The notes under the pieces are model-generated. The model saw only the letters and a list, made by a program, of their open reading frames with translations, had not been told where the DNA came from and searched no databases. Shown piece after piece: positions 33,361-44,140 of a stretch of DNA of 64,000 nucleotides (within the stretch, counting starts at the first letter, position 1; each line of letters starts with the position of its first letter). Made by a program: the position numbers and the translations under genes. The stretch is from Mesorhabditis belari (Eukaryota > Nematoda > Chromadorea > Rhabditida > Rhabditidae), in assembly GCA_958450365.1 (NCBI GenBank), contig CAUEEP010000922.1:744001-808000 (forward strand), given 5' to 3'.

Positions 33361-33607
33361 TGAATGAACTGGTCACCAGCATCACTTCGATCAATTCCAA
33401 CACTACAGCTTTTGAAGGATGACTTGAATGATCTTTCGAAATTGAATCTCAAGCATCAGCAACCCCCTTTTAAGTTGTCCATTCCATTCCATGAGTAGAT
33501 GAGTAGATGTCCATTAAGTTGATGTTGGGTTTCCACCTTTTGTGCCTTCAGATTCAACAAAATCTAATCCTCGTAAAATCAGTGCCTTAATTCCAAGGAT
33601 CCAAGGA

Positions 33608-33762
33608 TTAAGGATCATTCCAAGCCACATCTGCACATTGAACAAACTTCGTAGTGCCTCCAGGAACAAGAAAACAATCCCATTGAAGCTGCTTGAACTT
33701 TTCGTTCGATTCGCTTTCATGAGACGCAAAACGATCCCAAATAATCAAAGAAAGATCAGTTT
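33608..33762 (-). pseudogene. Pogo/Tigger-like transposase fragment
   Basis: The minus strand reads LIIWDRFASHESESNEKFKQ, then WDCFLVPGGTTKFVQCADVA, then WNDP and stop. This is the DDE_1 (pogo/Tigger) catalytic-domain pattern: a D in a LIxWDxF-x-AH strand, followed by VPGGxTxxxQxxDV with the next Asp. Only about 50 residues survive; no ITRs were found. The pogo assignment is by motif. Confidence 0.65.
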
Positions 33763-33834
33763 TTGAAAAAAAACCCAAGCCCTTTAAACGATCTCTTCAA
33801 GTATTAGCAAAAGCAATTGCTTAAACGCTTCACT

Positions 33835-33995
33835 TTACACCGCCAGCTTTCACAGTAACTCAACACTCTAATCCCCCACAAAATCTTATCGTCACCTACA
33901 TTTTCTGATACATTGATAGGTTCTGATAAGCGGCTTTCGAGATTTCGAGCAATTTAGGCAAAGCTTACGGTGCACGACTATCCGGGGAAAATACA
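33835..33995. mobile_element. Fragment of the 37507-type MITE
   Basis: Contains CTTTCACAGTAACTCAACAC-, CTACATTTTCTGATACATTG- and GCGGCTTTCGAGATTTCGAG-like sequence matching two internal blocks of the element at 37507-37976. No terminal repeats remain. Confidence 0.6.
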
Positions 33996-34050
33996 ATCCC
34001 ATTCTTTAGCTTAAAATCGAATTCATTTACCATAAAAAAAAAACGCTCAC

Positions 34051-34336
34051 CGATCCCCATCGTTTCTCTGCTCGATTCTCTTGACCAAATTTGATGAAGA
34101 TATAGAAAATGATGCACACAAAGCCGGCCATCGTTATCCCCAACATGGCGGATCCCATTGAAATTGCGGGAAAGGTTCGCTCATCGTCCTGGAATCATCA
34201 AAGCATTCATCTCAAGTTGAGATTTATCACTAGATTTAAAATCATCAAAACCTACAGGTAAAAATCGTGGATCGGTGATGAGCTCTGTTTTTGGGGTTTC
34301 TGAACTTGGGTAGTCGTCGGCCAGATACATCTCCAT
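34051..34336 (-). CDS. Partial gene: small single-pass membrane protein (5' two exons)
   Basis: Exon 1 (34256-34336) encodes MEMYLADDYPSSETPKTELI + TDPRFLP. Exon 2 (34051-34188) encodes DDERTFPAIS, a hydrophobic segment MGSAMLGITMAGFVCIIFYI and a basic tail KFGQENRAEKRWG. The single membrane segment followed by positive charges predicts an N-out, C-in type I/III topology. Splice sites and phase are clean (phase 0). The next exon cannot be found because the following 500 bp is repeat and transposon sequence, so the gene is either truncated or has a long repeat-filled intron. No family was recognised. Confidence 0.5.
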
Positions 34337-35310
34337 TTAAAAAAAAAGGCCTGAATAGAAAAGGATTGGCTCAGAAAGAGATGATCAGAAAGAGATGATT
34401 ACAGATAAGAGAAGATATTGAAAAAGTTTTACACATAATAATTAGACACATTTTAGTTTAGTTAGAGAATATTTGAATGTAAAGATGAGCGATTGTTTTG
34501 ACAAAGAAACAAACGAACAAACGAACAAAGGAAATGAGCACAAAAAAGCATGAACTAGGAAGGAAAAAGTTGCAAAAAGAGCTTTATGCAAGAAATTCGT
34601 TTTTCAGAGGCAAACAATCGGTTGAAAAGAAAAGAGGAATTCGATTTTCAACTCTTCCCAAAGGAATTCTTTTCAATTTTTTTTGTTGACAAAGTGCATT
34701 TCTTATAGACTCACTCAAAAGTGCAATATGCAAATTTCTGTAAAGGAAATTGAATCTGTAATCAAAAGATCTATAAACAAAAGATCTGTAATTAAAAGAT
34801 CTATAAACAAAGGATCTGTAATCAAAAGATCTGTAATCAAAAGATCTGTAATCAAAAGATCTATAATCATAAGATCTATAATCAAAAGATCTGTAAAGAA
34901 AATTGAATTTAAAAATAATAAAATTCATTTCACTTTGTTCAATAAAAACGATTACAAGAATTAAAGGCTGTACAAAAAAAAGTACATCAACTTTTCGATG
35001 GATAAACAAACTTGTGAAATGCATGAGTGAAATTGAGAGTTTTACGAAGAGATTTAGTTGTTCAGTTGTCTCTTTTCCCAGTCATATGAACAATATTTCC
35101 TGTTGACAATATTTCGAGGAGTGTCTAACTCAAAAGAAAAAAAAAACATGAGAAAGAGTACAATCCACACTGAAAACATCCAATTTCATCTTAAAATCAA
35201 AACAAATTTGATCCAAATCGATTAGTAAAAAAGAAAAAAAGCTTTATCTTTAACAATTTAATAAGTTTTAGAAGAAAAACAACCTACAACTTAAAAAAAA
35301 ACTTAAATAT
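34337..35310. other. Intergenic with a 15-bp minisatellite
   Basis: 34755-34900 is a tandem AGATCTGTAATCAAA repeat (about nine units, AGATCTATAAACAAA variants). The rest is AT-rich with no exon recognised. Apparent Arg/Ser/Ile-rich frames are repeat artefacts. Confidence 0.6.
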
Positions 35311-36072
35311 TATGTTGTCCAGTTATAAATGCGCGTTTTTGAGGGCTTATTCGAAATATTTCTGCAAGTTCACGTGTAGTTTGTCGAGGATCAATTTCGA
35401 TCGCCTGTTTAAGTACTGCATTATCGATCGTTGGTGGCCGGTGGTCCTCATCTCCCAAAAATGAATTTCCTTCTCGAAATCGTTGAAACCATCGCCGACA
35501 CTGGCTTTATCTAAAGAAATCAAATCTAAACACAGAAATTAAATCAGAAATTGGTTTGACGAAAGGAACTATAAAGGAGCTTTAAAGAAGCTTGAAAGGA
35601 ACTATAAAGGAACTATAAAGGAGCTTTAAAGGAGCTTGAAAGGAACTATAAAGGAACTATAAAGGAGCTTTAAAGGAGCTTTAAAGGAGCTTGAAAGGAA
35701 CTATAAAGGAACTATAAAGGAGCTTTAAAGGAGCTTTAAAGGAGCTTGAAAGGAACTATAAAGGAACTATAAAGGAGCTTGAAAGGAACTATAAAGGAGC
35801 TTTAAAGGAGCTTTAAAGGAGCTTGAAAGGAACTATAAAGGAACTATAAAGGAGCTTTAAAGAAGCTTGAAAGGAACTATAAAGGAACTATAAAGGAGCT
35901 TTAAAGGAGCTTTAAAGGACCTCAAAAACACGAAAAGTTGTAATAAAATAAGAAATCCTGAATAGCATATAGAAAATTGGGTTTGATAAAAGTGTAAAGC
36001 TCTGTTGTAATGCTGTAATGCTGTTCAAGTTGTTGAAGAGCAGGCGTGCATTCATAACTGGACAACCTAATA
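35311..36072. mobile_element. Mariner remnant with a minisatellite inside
   Basis: The left end TATGTTGTCCAGTTATAAAT (then GCGCG) and right end GCATTCATAACTGGACAACC (then TAA) are flanked by TA. On the minus strand, 35349-35505 reads RWFQRFREGNSFLGDEDHRP, then PTIDNAVLKQAIEIDPRQTT and RELAEIFRI, the N-terminal HTH region of mariner transposase. The rest of the gene is replaced by a roughly 340-bp array (35570-35920) of AAAGGAGCTTT/AAAGGAACTAT 11-bp units. Not active. Confidence 0.85.
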
Positions 36073-36084
36073 TATGTCTTTGAG

Positions 36085-36205
36085 AAGAACGCGTTTCTTT
36101 TGGCTAATCCAAGTTCTAGAAGCTCTAGAAGTTCTAGAAGTTCTAGAAGTTCTAGAAGCTCTAGAACTTCTAGAACTTCTAGAACTTCTAGAGCTTCTAG
36201 AAGAC
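36085..36205. repeat. 9-bp TTCTAGAAG array, matches heat-shock element cores
   Basis: 36113-36200 is AAGTTCTAG repeated about ten times in two opposed halves (TCTAGAAGT then TCTAGAACT), forming a palindrome. Each unit boundary makes TTCTAGAA, an inverted nTTCnnGAAn pair, which is the core site of heat-shock factor. Period 9 rather than 5/10 means it is not a perfect continuous HSE. It may be only a minisatellite. Confidence 0.7.
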
Positions 36206-37215
36206 ATTTTACTTTGATTAGAAAAACTATTAGAATAGAATTGCACATATTAGCAATCACATATTAGCGAACAAATAATATCATAGACTCTGCCTTGTTT
36301 AAATGAGATTAAATTTAATGAAAACAATAAACCAAGTGCACGAAAGTGCATGCGTTTAGTGAAGCACAAAGTAAAGAATTTTATTCTTTAGAAAATTCAT
36401 TTTCCCTTCCAAAAGCCTGTTAGTAAAGTCCAAAAAAACGTAAAACAAACTCTAGAAATTGTGCTTAGCTAAAGATCAATAGGAAAAACAAGGGGAACAT
36501 AGAGTAAAAGAGGGTAAAAAAGAAGAGAAAAGCCTGAGGAAATATGGGAAACATTGAGTGAAAGAGATGGAAATTGAAGAAAAGAATTCAAAAGAGAACT
36601 CTTCCTTTTTCTTCTTTTCCCCACTCTTCCCCGGCTCAAATCCTACTTTCGAGATTGGGATTTTATTATTTTTAAAGCCAAACGAATGTTTTTTTTGGCT
36701 ATTTAAATTTGAATCTAGAATTAAAGAATAACAAAGAAAAATTTTGGAAAAAATACGCCAAACATTGCTTTTTTTTTACGACGAGAACTTTAGCTTTAGT
36801 CGTTTTATTTTATCGAATCGATTCTCAACTTCGAGCTGAGATAATTCCCTTGGAAGTATCTGCTTTACTATTGTATGCCAAATGTAGAGCAAAAATCTCA
36901 AAGTAAGCAACAATCTCAAAAGTTATAACTGCAATTTCAGCTTTCCGGCAGCGCTTTGTCTTTTGATAGCGCTTTTAAAGAACTTGCATAATGCATGAAG
37001 AAAATTTGATTAAAATAAAAGTTGGCAACATTAGAGCAAGAGCAAGAGCATTAGAGCAAGAGCAAGAGCAAGAGCATTGCAAGAGCATTTTTCAAGAGCA
37101 TTTTACAAAACATTTTCCCTCTAAAACCAAAAGTTGAAGTGCAAAAATGCAAATTTAAAATCTTTATTATCTATTTTCTTGTGATAAGCGTCATTTTCTT
37201 GAAAGAGATTCCATA
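36206..37215. other. Intergenic, no supported gene
   Basis: One plus-strand open frame (36709-36906) has no start context or domain. 37028-37100 is a GAGCAA/AGAGCAAG repeat. Confidence 0.45.
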
Positions 37216-38080
37216 TTATCCTCCTGTGACAGCTTTGTGCGCTAGGTAGGCTGAAATTTGATTCATTGAAAAGCTAAGTTGGCAGGTTTAAGAACAGCTG
37301 GTTTAAAATGAAAGCTCATTTGTAGATTTGAATGGTGCGAAACAAATCCTAGTTAGCACTAGTCTTAAAGGCAAGCAAAACCTCAGTACCTCCAGTTCCT
37401 AGAGCAGCACCGGCGCCAAGAGCATTCAAGAATCGTCCACCTGAAAAATAGTGAACTTTTAAGCGTTTTCTTTTATTATTTTGCTTTAAAGCAAATCAAG
37501 ACAAGTTACTGTATTTTCTCTAATAGTAGCGCACCCCGGCGAGCCGAGTTGGTCACTATTTGACGGTTTCCAAGCTTTCACAGAAGCTGACCACTCAAAT
37601 CCCCCACTAGCTCTCATCGTCAGCTACATTTTCCGACCCCACATCGATAGGTTCTGATCAGCGGTTCTCAAGATTTCGAGCAATACGGTAGTGATGTTCC
37701 AAGCGGGCAGAAAGACAGGCTACAGTCAGCTAGCCAGATCTAGAGTCAGCTCTGACTGACGGACACTCAGGGCTTCCTATAGGCCAAGCTCAGCTTGAAC
37801 AATCGTGACTGGCTTCCTGATTTATACTGCTTGTACCTCTCACTCGATCCCCCACTAGATCTCATCGTCATCTACATTTTCCGACCCCACATCGATAGGT
37901 TCTGATAAGTGGTTCTCGAGATTTCGAGCAATTTAGACGACGTGCAGGGTGCACTACTACTAGAGAAAATACGATATCTATTTTATTTTTCCATGCCTTT
38001 TTTTATTTTTACTTACCAGAAACAACCTCTAAAAAGCAGACGAAGTAGATGAAAGCAACGATGGTGCGGTAGAGGGCCAT
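37216..38080 (-). CDS. Tiny secreted Gly/Ala-rich peptide precursor (49 aa)
   Basis: Three short exons join in phase: 38017-38080, 37390-37440 and 37216-37250. Exon 1 is MALYRTIVAFIYFVCFLEVV + S, a typical signal peptide; exons 2-3 add GGRFLNALGAGAALGTGAYL then AHKAVTGG and stop. The mature part (about 28 residues) has an amphipathic Gly/Ala-rich character, is cationic and lacks Cys. The phase only works with the donor GAG|GTACTG in exon 2. Intron 1 carries the MITE 37507-37976. Such short signal-peptide precursors in nematodes include neuropeptide-like and antimicrobial peptides; which applies here is inference, and I do not recognise a named family. Confidence 0.6.
37507..37976. mobile_element. 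MITE in an intron, ends CTGTATTTTCTCTAATAGTA
   Basis: The left end CTGTATTTTCTCTAATAGTA (then GCGCACC) is mirrored by GCACTACTACTAGAGAAAAT (then ACGATA). It contains two internal direct copies of CTACATTTTCCGACCCCACA + TCGATAGGTTCTGAT, the block also found at 33835-33995. Lies inside intron 1 of the small Gly/Ala-rich peptide gene. Confidence 0.8.
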
Positions 38081-38900
38081 TCTAGAACAAAAAGTATAGT
38101 GATTTGTCGAAAATGAATCAAGAACAAGGATAAGAACAAGAGGAACAACAAGAACAAGTAAAAGAACAAGAACAAGTAAAAGAACAAGAACAAGGATAAG
38201 AACAAGAGGAACAACAAGAACAAGTACAAGAACAAGTACAAGAACAAGAACAAGAACAAGAACAAGTACAAGAACATTAAAGAAACCAAATTGAAATTGT
38301 TCTGAATGTACAATTCATTGTTCTGAATGTTTGTAGAAAATTTAGAAGTACAGAATGCAAATCGAGTTTTCTACTGAAACAAAGAACCTCTATAGATTGA
38401 CAATAATAAAGTGATTTTCAAAATCCTAATAAACACCAAAATTCCTCAATTTTCCCCATCACTTAAGTACGATAGAATATAGAGAAAAAACGAGATGAGA
38501 AACAGGTTTTTCTTTTGATTTTCTTTTGATTTTTTTTTGATTTTCTTTTGATTTTCTTTTCATTTTCTCTCTTTTCATTTAGATATTTATCCACCAGACT
38601 GTCCGTGATCGGTCTTTCCCTATAACCAAGACAAAATATTTTTGTTTTCTCCGTAAAATTCGTGAGTTAAACCTATAAATAGTTACATAGCAAAGGGTTT
38701 TGCATAGAGAAAGATTTTCTTGAAGAAAATTGCAAAAAGACATCGGCAGACATCGGCAGATCGGCAAGTTTTGGTGATTCGAATTTTAAAAAAAACATGT
38801 TGATTACAAGTTGGGACTCTAAAAATCGTCTTTTTCTGTTTTTTTTTTCTGCATTTTAGAGTTAATTACTATAAAAATAGTGCTTTTTTGAGCTCTATTA
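38081..38900. other. Upstream region with AACAAG repeats
   Basis: 38110-38280 is an array of AAGAACAAGTA/AAGAACAAGGA units (spurious Leu/Phe-rich frame on the minus strand). The rest has TTTTGATTTTC repeats (38520-38560) and no recognised gene. Confidence 0.6.
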
Positions 38901-39851
38901 TATTAGGTTGGCAAGTTATAAACGATCATTTTTCGGCAATGTGTTTTCTGAAAAAAAGGCTTATCCAATCAAAAAACGGTTTGCTTGATTCAAAAGCTCT
39001 ATCCTTAATCTATAAAATGGCTTTTTTGAATTTTTGAAAAATGTTTTATTTTAGAACTTTTTCAGGCATTTTAATGTAATAGTTGAAAATCCTGGTTTCT
39101 AGCATTCATGAGCTAATATAGCTTCTAGCTAACTGAGCTTCTGGCAGCTTCTAGCTAGTATAGCTTCTAGCTAATATATTTTTGAGTGATTGCATACTTT
39201 TTAAAATAAAACGCTTCATCGTTTACATAGTTTCCCAAAAATTTCAGAACAATCCAATCTTCGGAAGGTTGATTTTCAAATTAGGCTCAAAATGGGGGGT
39301 GGGACAAATGCGACCTTTTTTTTGAGCACCTGGACATTTGCGCACCTTTTTTTGCTGGAAAAGGCCGTAGAGCTTCGAAAATATTTTCATATAAGGGAAT
39401 CGTATGCGTACATTCCGAATTTCGACAAATCAGACCTCGCTGACACGTCAAATTTGGGCTAAAAGGCAAAAACTAGCGGAAAAGCGTTAAGTTGCGTAGC
39501 TTTTGCCTTTTAGCCCAAATTTGACGTGTCAGCGAGGTCTGATTTGTCGAAATTCGGAATCTACGCATACGATTCCCTTCTATGGAAATATTTTCGAAGC
39601 TCTACGGCCTTGCCTAAGGCCTTTTCCAGCAAAAAAAAAAGGTCGCGTTTGTCCCACCCCCCTCAAAATGCACTTTTGTGCTAATTTAATCCATTTTCGT
39701 TTGAATTTAAGCAAGATTAAGAAAAAAAGATTAAAAGAAAGAGAACGCTACGATCGATTGGATTGGAGCAAACCGCTTTTTGATTGGATAAGCCGTTTTT
39801 TCAGAAAACACATTGCCAAAAAACGATCGTTTATAACTTGCCAACCTAATA
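38901..39851. mobile_element. Large palindromic mariner MITE, ITR TTAGGTTGGCAAGTTATAAA
   Basis: The left end TTAGGTTGGCAAGTTATAAA (then CGATC) is mirrored by GATCGTTTATAACTTGCCAA (then CCTAA), with TA duplications. An inner inverted repeat (39290-39480 against 39490-39665) includes GGGTGGGACAAATGCGACC, AAAGGCCGTAGAGCTTCGAA and AAATTTGGGCTAAAAGGCAA. There is no transposase. The ITR is a classic mariner (irritans-like) end. Confidence 0.85.
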
Positions 39852-41007
39852 GCTAAGAAGTTATCTTGGCTAACAAAAATTGACATTTTTGTTGAATATT
39901 CATTTTTTCGACTAGCATTCACGTTTGAATGAAACAAATAAAGTTTCAAATTTTTTACATAAGCTTATGAATCTCGTGTAAAAATGTCCGTAGATCTAAA
40001 CAAAAAAAAAAAGCTGTAAACTCTTTTGGTTTCTTTAAAATCATTCTTTTCTGTAAAATCATTCTTTTGCAACACTTGTTATCCTGTAAAGTCCAAAAGA
40101 ATCAGTAATTTTTCTTTTTAAGCACACATTTTAAACGATAACGATAACGATTTTAAACAAGAAACCTGTTAAAAAAGATTTTCGAAAGTGCAATCAGCTT
40201 CTCAAACTTTACAAACTCAAATCAAACTCAAATCTATGATTCTATCATTGTAAGCATCAGATTTCTTTGTCTTATTCTCTTTCGCCCGTTTAAAATAACT
40301 CTAAAGCACTATATCATTGTTTGCATCTTTGAATAATGCTTGTTTATTAAGTACAATGTATAAAAATGGTGACTAGAGGCCATTTTGCAGCTGTTTCATG
40401 ATTTGATGACAACAAAAGCTCTTCACGGCCTAGGTTATCAATTTTACATTTTGCAAATGCCAATTTGTATCAATTTGATCAAAACGTTTGTTGGAACTAG
40501 GGCAGATCAAAAACTTTGTGCACTACGGGGACTCGAACCCGTGACCTTCGGCTTACCTTGCAACTGTGCTAACCATGACACCACAATGCATTTGATGTCC
40601 GTTACTCCAAAGGAAGCTAAGTTTGCTAATTGTACGATTTTAATCTTCTGAACCTAAATCAGCTTTTCTGAAGTAAGAACATTGAATAACATAAAAAGAT
40701 TGAATTGCAATCGTAATTTTTGCAGTTTGCTGAACCTTTGCTAAGTAATACCTTTGCTAAAAGTAATATAAACCCATTGCTGCTAAAGCTGAACCAAGAT
40801 CTCGTTTCTTTTTAATTTTTGAACATTTCAAATAACATTTCGAGACAAAAAGCCATTTTTTTTGAGCTCTTTTGAGCATTTTTAAAAACCAATACGACAA
40901 ATGCAAAGCCGATTATCAGTTCACTTTTGTAGTTTGAACCTTGAATTTTGACTTCTCGCGCTTTTCCAATCAGCAAAACCATTTTTTTTGATTTCAAATT
41001 GTTCCAA
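39852..41007. other. Region upstream of the GNAT gene pair
   Basis: Holds a tRNA-like remnant (40519-40590). No exon was recognised. The plus-strand open frame at 40385-40651 overlaps that remnant and is unlikely to be a gene. Confidence 0.5.
40519..40590 (-). tRNA. tRNA-like sequence
   Basis: The minus strand reads GCATTGTGGTGTCATGGTTA + GCAC (A-box/D-arm) ... AAGGTCACGGGTTCGAGTCC + CCG (T-arm, B-box GGTTCGAGTCC). It is similar throughout to 41259-41330, so the two belong to one tRNA-derived family. The T-loop has one base too many and the acceptor stem pairs poorly, so I call it a remnant. Confidence 0.45.
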
Positions 41008-42820
41008 ATGATCGCAAAATATTCATCAAATTCTCGTCAAGATCTATTGAATGCTCAGGAAAAATTGAAGAAATTGCCTCGTTTGAAGTTTTTCTTGGCT
41101 TCACTAAAGATTGAAATCTCCGGAATTCTTGTACCTGAATCGAAATATTTATTATTTTCGTTTGAAGATGAAAAGTCGACGTTTTGGATTGGATATAAAC
41201 GACTGTTGCAATCGTAAGTGTAGGACTTAAACCCCTCTGGAATGCGAGAGACTAAGTACGTTGTGGTGCAATGGTTAGCACGGCTGCCAGCTGGACCAAA
41301 GGTCGCAGGTTCGAGTCCCGCTTCCGCCCGAATTTTTGATCTTTTTCAGTTTTTCAGTTCCAACTTAGCAAAAGTCTCACTTTTTAACCAAAACACAATT
41401 CAGCACACATATTCATGTCGCTGTTATTGGGGATTTTAATCAAAAATCTTTCGAGACATTCACTCTTGACACTTTGAGAGATTCTGAAGGTAAATGAAGC
41501 TTTAAATTCTTTACAACTTTCAACTTTCAATCTAGTACTTGAGGATTTATTGCCATTAAACGATTTGACGGCACTCGGCGATCCACAAGGAATTCAAGCG
41601 GTAGAATCAAATTGAATAGCATTTAAATCAAATTTTAGTTGAAAACTCTTCTCGGTGATAGGGGAATTCATGTCGATTCTAATGAAACTTTTCTTCTCTT
41701 TTCGTTTCCAGAAATTATCGATCCACCAGAGATTTGTCTACCTCATGGGTAAATTTGTTTTTCAATGCTTATAATACAGATATAGATCTATAAGAAAGAA
41801 AATGCAGATCGAATACAGAGCTCAAATCGTTTCAGATATTTTGTGGACAAAATTCGTGAACAGGATATTCCGTTAGTGATGGACACATGGAAATACGGTA
41901 GCCCTTCGGAAGAGGAACAGATACGGTAGGTTTGAGTGAAAAAAGAAACATTTAGCTTTGTTAGCTTTGGTTGTTAGCTTTGGCAAACAAACAAACGAAC
42001 AAAAAAAACACAGTAGACATTTGGCTAATTTTCCTTTGAATAATCTATTTTGAATTCCATCTACTTTCACCTATTTTAGCGTTCGAATCGAGAAATTGGG
42101 CACAGTTTGCATCCGCCAAAACTCCTCTCAATTGGCGAATCACGTCGGTTTCGCTGCCGGTTTTGCTCTTTTAGAACACGATGGATCTATCATTCATTTA
42201 TATGTACTGCCAGGATATCGGGGAAGGAAATTGAGGTAAAAATAGATAAGATCTAGATGATTAAGTTGAAAAAGATCTAAAATACTCTCAAGGATGATCC
42301 AAAACGAACTCTGTGCCTAGAAATTGGGGTCTTTATGGGACTCTTTATGGGGTTTAAGAAAATTTCTCGCGGCTTCTGTGGTCTAGGGAATAATGTGCTA
42401 GTCTAAAGAACCTATGAAATCTTTTGGCTTTGGTTCAAATCCTCTTCTTCTTTATGTCCACTTGAATTTTCAATTCACCTATTTATTTCCACTTTTCAGA
42501 GATGCCATTTTTCCAGTACTTGCCTACAAAGCTCAAAAGAAATTCGGAATCGAGCCGTTCTTTTGTTGTCTTCGAGAGAACAATATCATGCTGAATTGGG
42601 CTCAAGAAGAGTGGAAAGTGAGAAGAATTTTTTCAAATTCTTGTTACAAATTGAACTTTTAACCAATTAAAAGATAAGTTACAAGTTTAGAATTATTGTT
42701 CTGTTCTGTTTCCAGTTCCAGTTCTGTTTCCAGGTTCTCGATGATAACGGTGACCATTATGCTGTTGATTGGCTGTCGATTTCCATCGACGAATTTAGAA
42801 AAGAATTCTTGTCTCAATAA
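41008..42820 (+). CDS. Glycine N-acyltransferase-like GNAT enzyme, copy 1
   Basis: Nine exons, including one of only 16 nt (near 41640), join in phase into about 286 residues. The N-terminal half (LKFFLASLKIEISGILVPES ... TFWIGYKRLLQ) matches the GLYAT-like pattern; the C-terminal half has the GNAT acetyl/acyl-CoA fold: VRIEKLGTVCIRQN, AGFALLEHDGSIIHLYVLPG then YRGRKLR, which is the motif A (V-x-P-x-x-R-x-x-G/K) that binds the CoA pyrophosphate, and a final FGIEPFFCCLREN strand. It probably moves an acyl group from acyl-CoA to an amino acid or amine in the cytosol or mitochondria; the substrate is unknown. An AATAAA overlaps the stop codon. Two tRNA-like remnants lie in its introns (41259-41330 and 42369-42447). 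A tandem paralogue follows at 44889. Confidence 0.85.
41259..41330 (+). tRNA. tRNA-like sequence in intron 1 of GNAT copy 1
   Basis: ACGTTGTGGTGCAATGGTTA + GCAC, an anticodon-arm-like CTGCCAGCTGGACCAAAGG and GCAGGTTCGAGTCCCGC (good B box, paired T-stem). The acceptor strands do not pair. Family member of the minus-strand copy at 40519-40590. Confidence 0.45.
42369..42447 (+). tRNA. tRNA-like remnant in an intron of GNAT copy 1
   Basis: GGCTTCTGTGGTCTAGGGAA + TAATGTGC resembles an A box and D-arm, and TTTGGTTCAAATCCTC a T-arm (GGTTCAAATCC). The intervening segment is long and irregular. Low confidence. Confidence 0.3.
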
Positions 42821-42973
42821 AGATTTTATTTCCAAGACTACAAAGTAAAAATTGATTCTACGCAAATCTACAGTAATTTAAGCTTTGCTTTATTGCTTTA
42901 TTTAACCATTTGCTTTCTACTTTATCCTCACAGAATACAGTAACCAAAATACGACCAAGCTATTCAGTTTAGT

Positions 42974-43525
42974 TACTTGGTTGAGGGAAAAGTGCCGACT
43001 CGGCTGCGAAAAACTGCAATTGACTGCAATTTTTATGCGCACTTTAATAACAAAAATAACAACAATTATTCCTCAAGAACCGATCATTATCTACGACTTT
43101 CTGCCATCGATCTGCAAGCTTTCGGATCTGGTCAAAGTAACACTCCTTCAGACTCGAATCAAAGAACTCTTGACAAGCTTCTTCAACTTCTTCAACTTCT
43201 TCAAATGTTTCCGTTTCCAGCGGATTCAAAAATCGAAGCTCTCTTTCTTGGAAACTCATCTGGAATACAAAGATCAACATTGGTACAACACCAGCAAAAA
43301 AACAGCAAAAAATGCATAAAAATTGAATTTTTCGCAGCTGAGTCAGAACTTTTTCCTCAAGATTACAAAATAGAAAACATAAAGTCTACAAAATCCTACC
43401 TGTTGTGGTGATCGGTCGAGAGTCAAGAGAACGCTCTGGAAGTGGAAGTGGAATAGTAATGGATAGTAAGTGGAATAGTAATGAGATGTGATAATGGAAA
43501 CGAAATGTAGCCGAAATTTTGGGTT
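42974..43525 (-). mobile_element. Mariner remnant with C-terminal transposase tail, copy 1
   Basis: Starts with CTTGGTTGAGGGAAAAGTGC. The minus strand encodes ACQEFFDSSLKECYFDQIRK, then LADRWQKVVDNDRF, the extreme C-terminus of mariner transposases (family W-F-x-S-x...F-x-x-G-I-x-x-L-x-x-R-W-x-K-C-I). The remainder is lost and the right end is decayed. About 95% identical over 500 bp to the copy at 57985-58598. Confidence 0.8.
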
Positions 43526-44140
43526 GATGAAAAGCAATGTCGTGCCATTCAGTCATTGCCCGATTTGCCGTTTGGATTCATGTAAATAAAGAAATTCTTG
43601 GGAAATTTGTTGAAAAACCTTGACATTTAAAAATGTAGCAAATTGATTCATTAAAGCAAGTACTACCGCAAGTATTGCCTCTTGCAAGATTGAGTGCGCC
43701 AGAAAGCGTGTGTTTCCCATTTTCGAGCATCAAGATATACTGATAAGCTCATTCCTGCTAAAGCTGATAGATTTAACATATTACCGTCATTTTGTTTTAA
43801 ATATTGGATTTTTTCTGCTTTCTCTAGCGTGATTTTTGAGTGATAGAAAGTGGAATCGGCTGATCGAAAAGAGAGAGGCCTTTGGCATTGAAAATACGCC
43901 TGCTTATCACATTTTTCTCGAATTTTCTGCTAAAGGTACAGGAAATAGGTTTGATTTTTGTAAAATTGATTGTTTCTGGTGTTTTTCTAAAATCACAATT
44001 TCCATTTGTTCTTATTTTGAGCGAAAATCAGCCGCTTTTGTGTAACTTTGTAATTTCGAAAACAAAAATCGATCTGAAAAAGGTAACTTGTTTCCAAAAA
44101 AACTCCCGTCCCGTAAATTTGGTGGGCCAAAATTACCGTT

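Noticed and set aside
32949..33452. A 167-codon frame with GLLDYWTT repeats
   Set aside because: An 8-bp minisatellite with no stops in any frame makes it; the unique start has no known domain.
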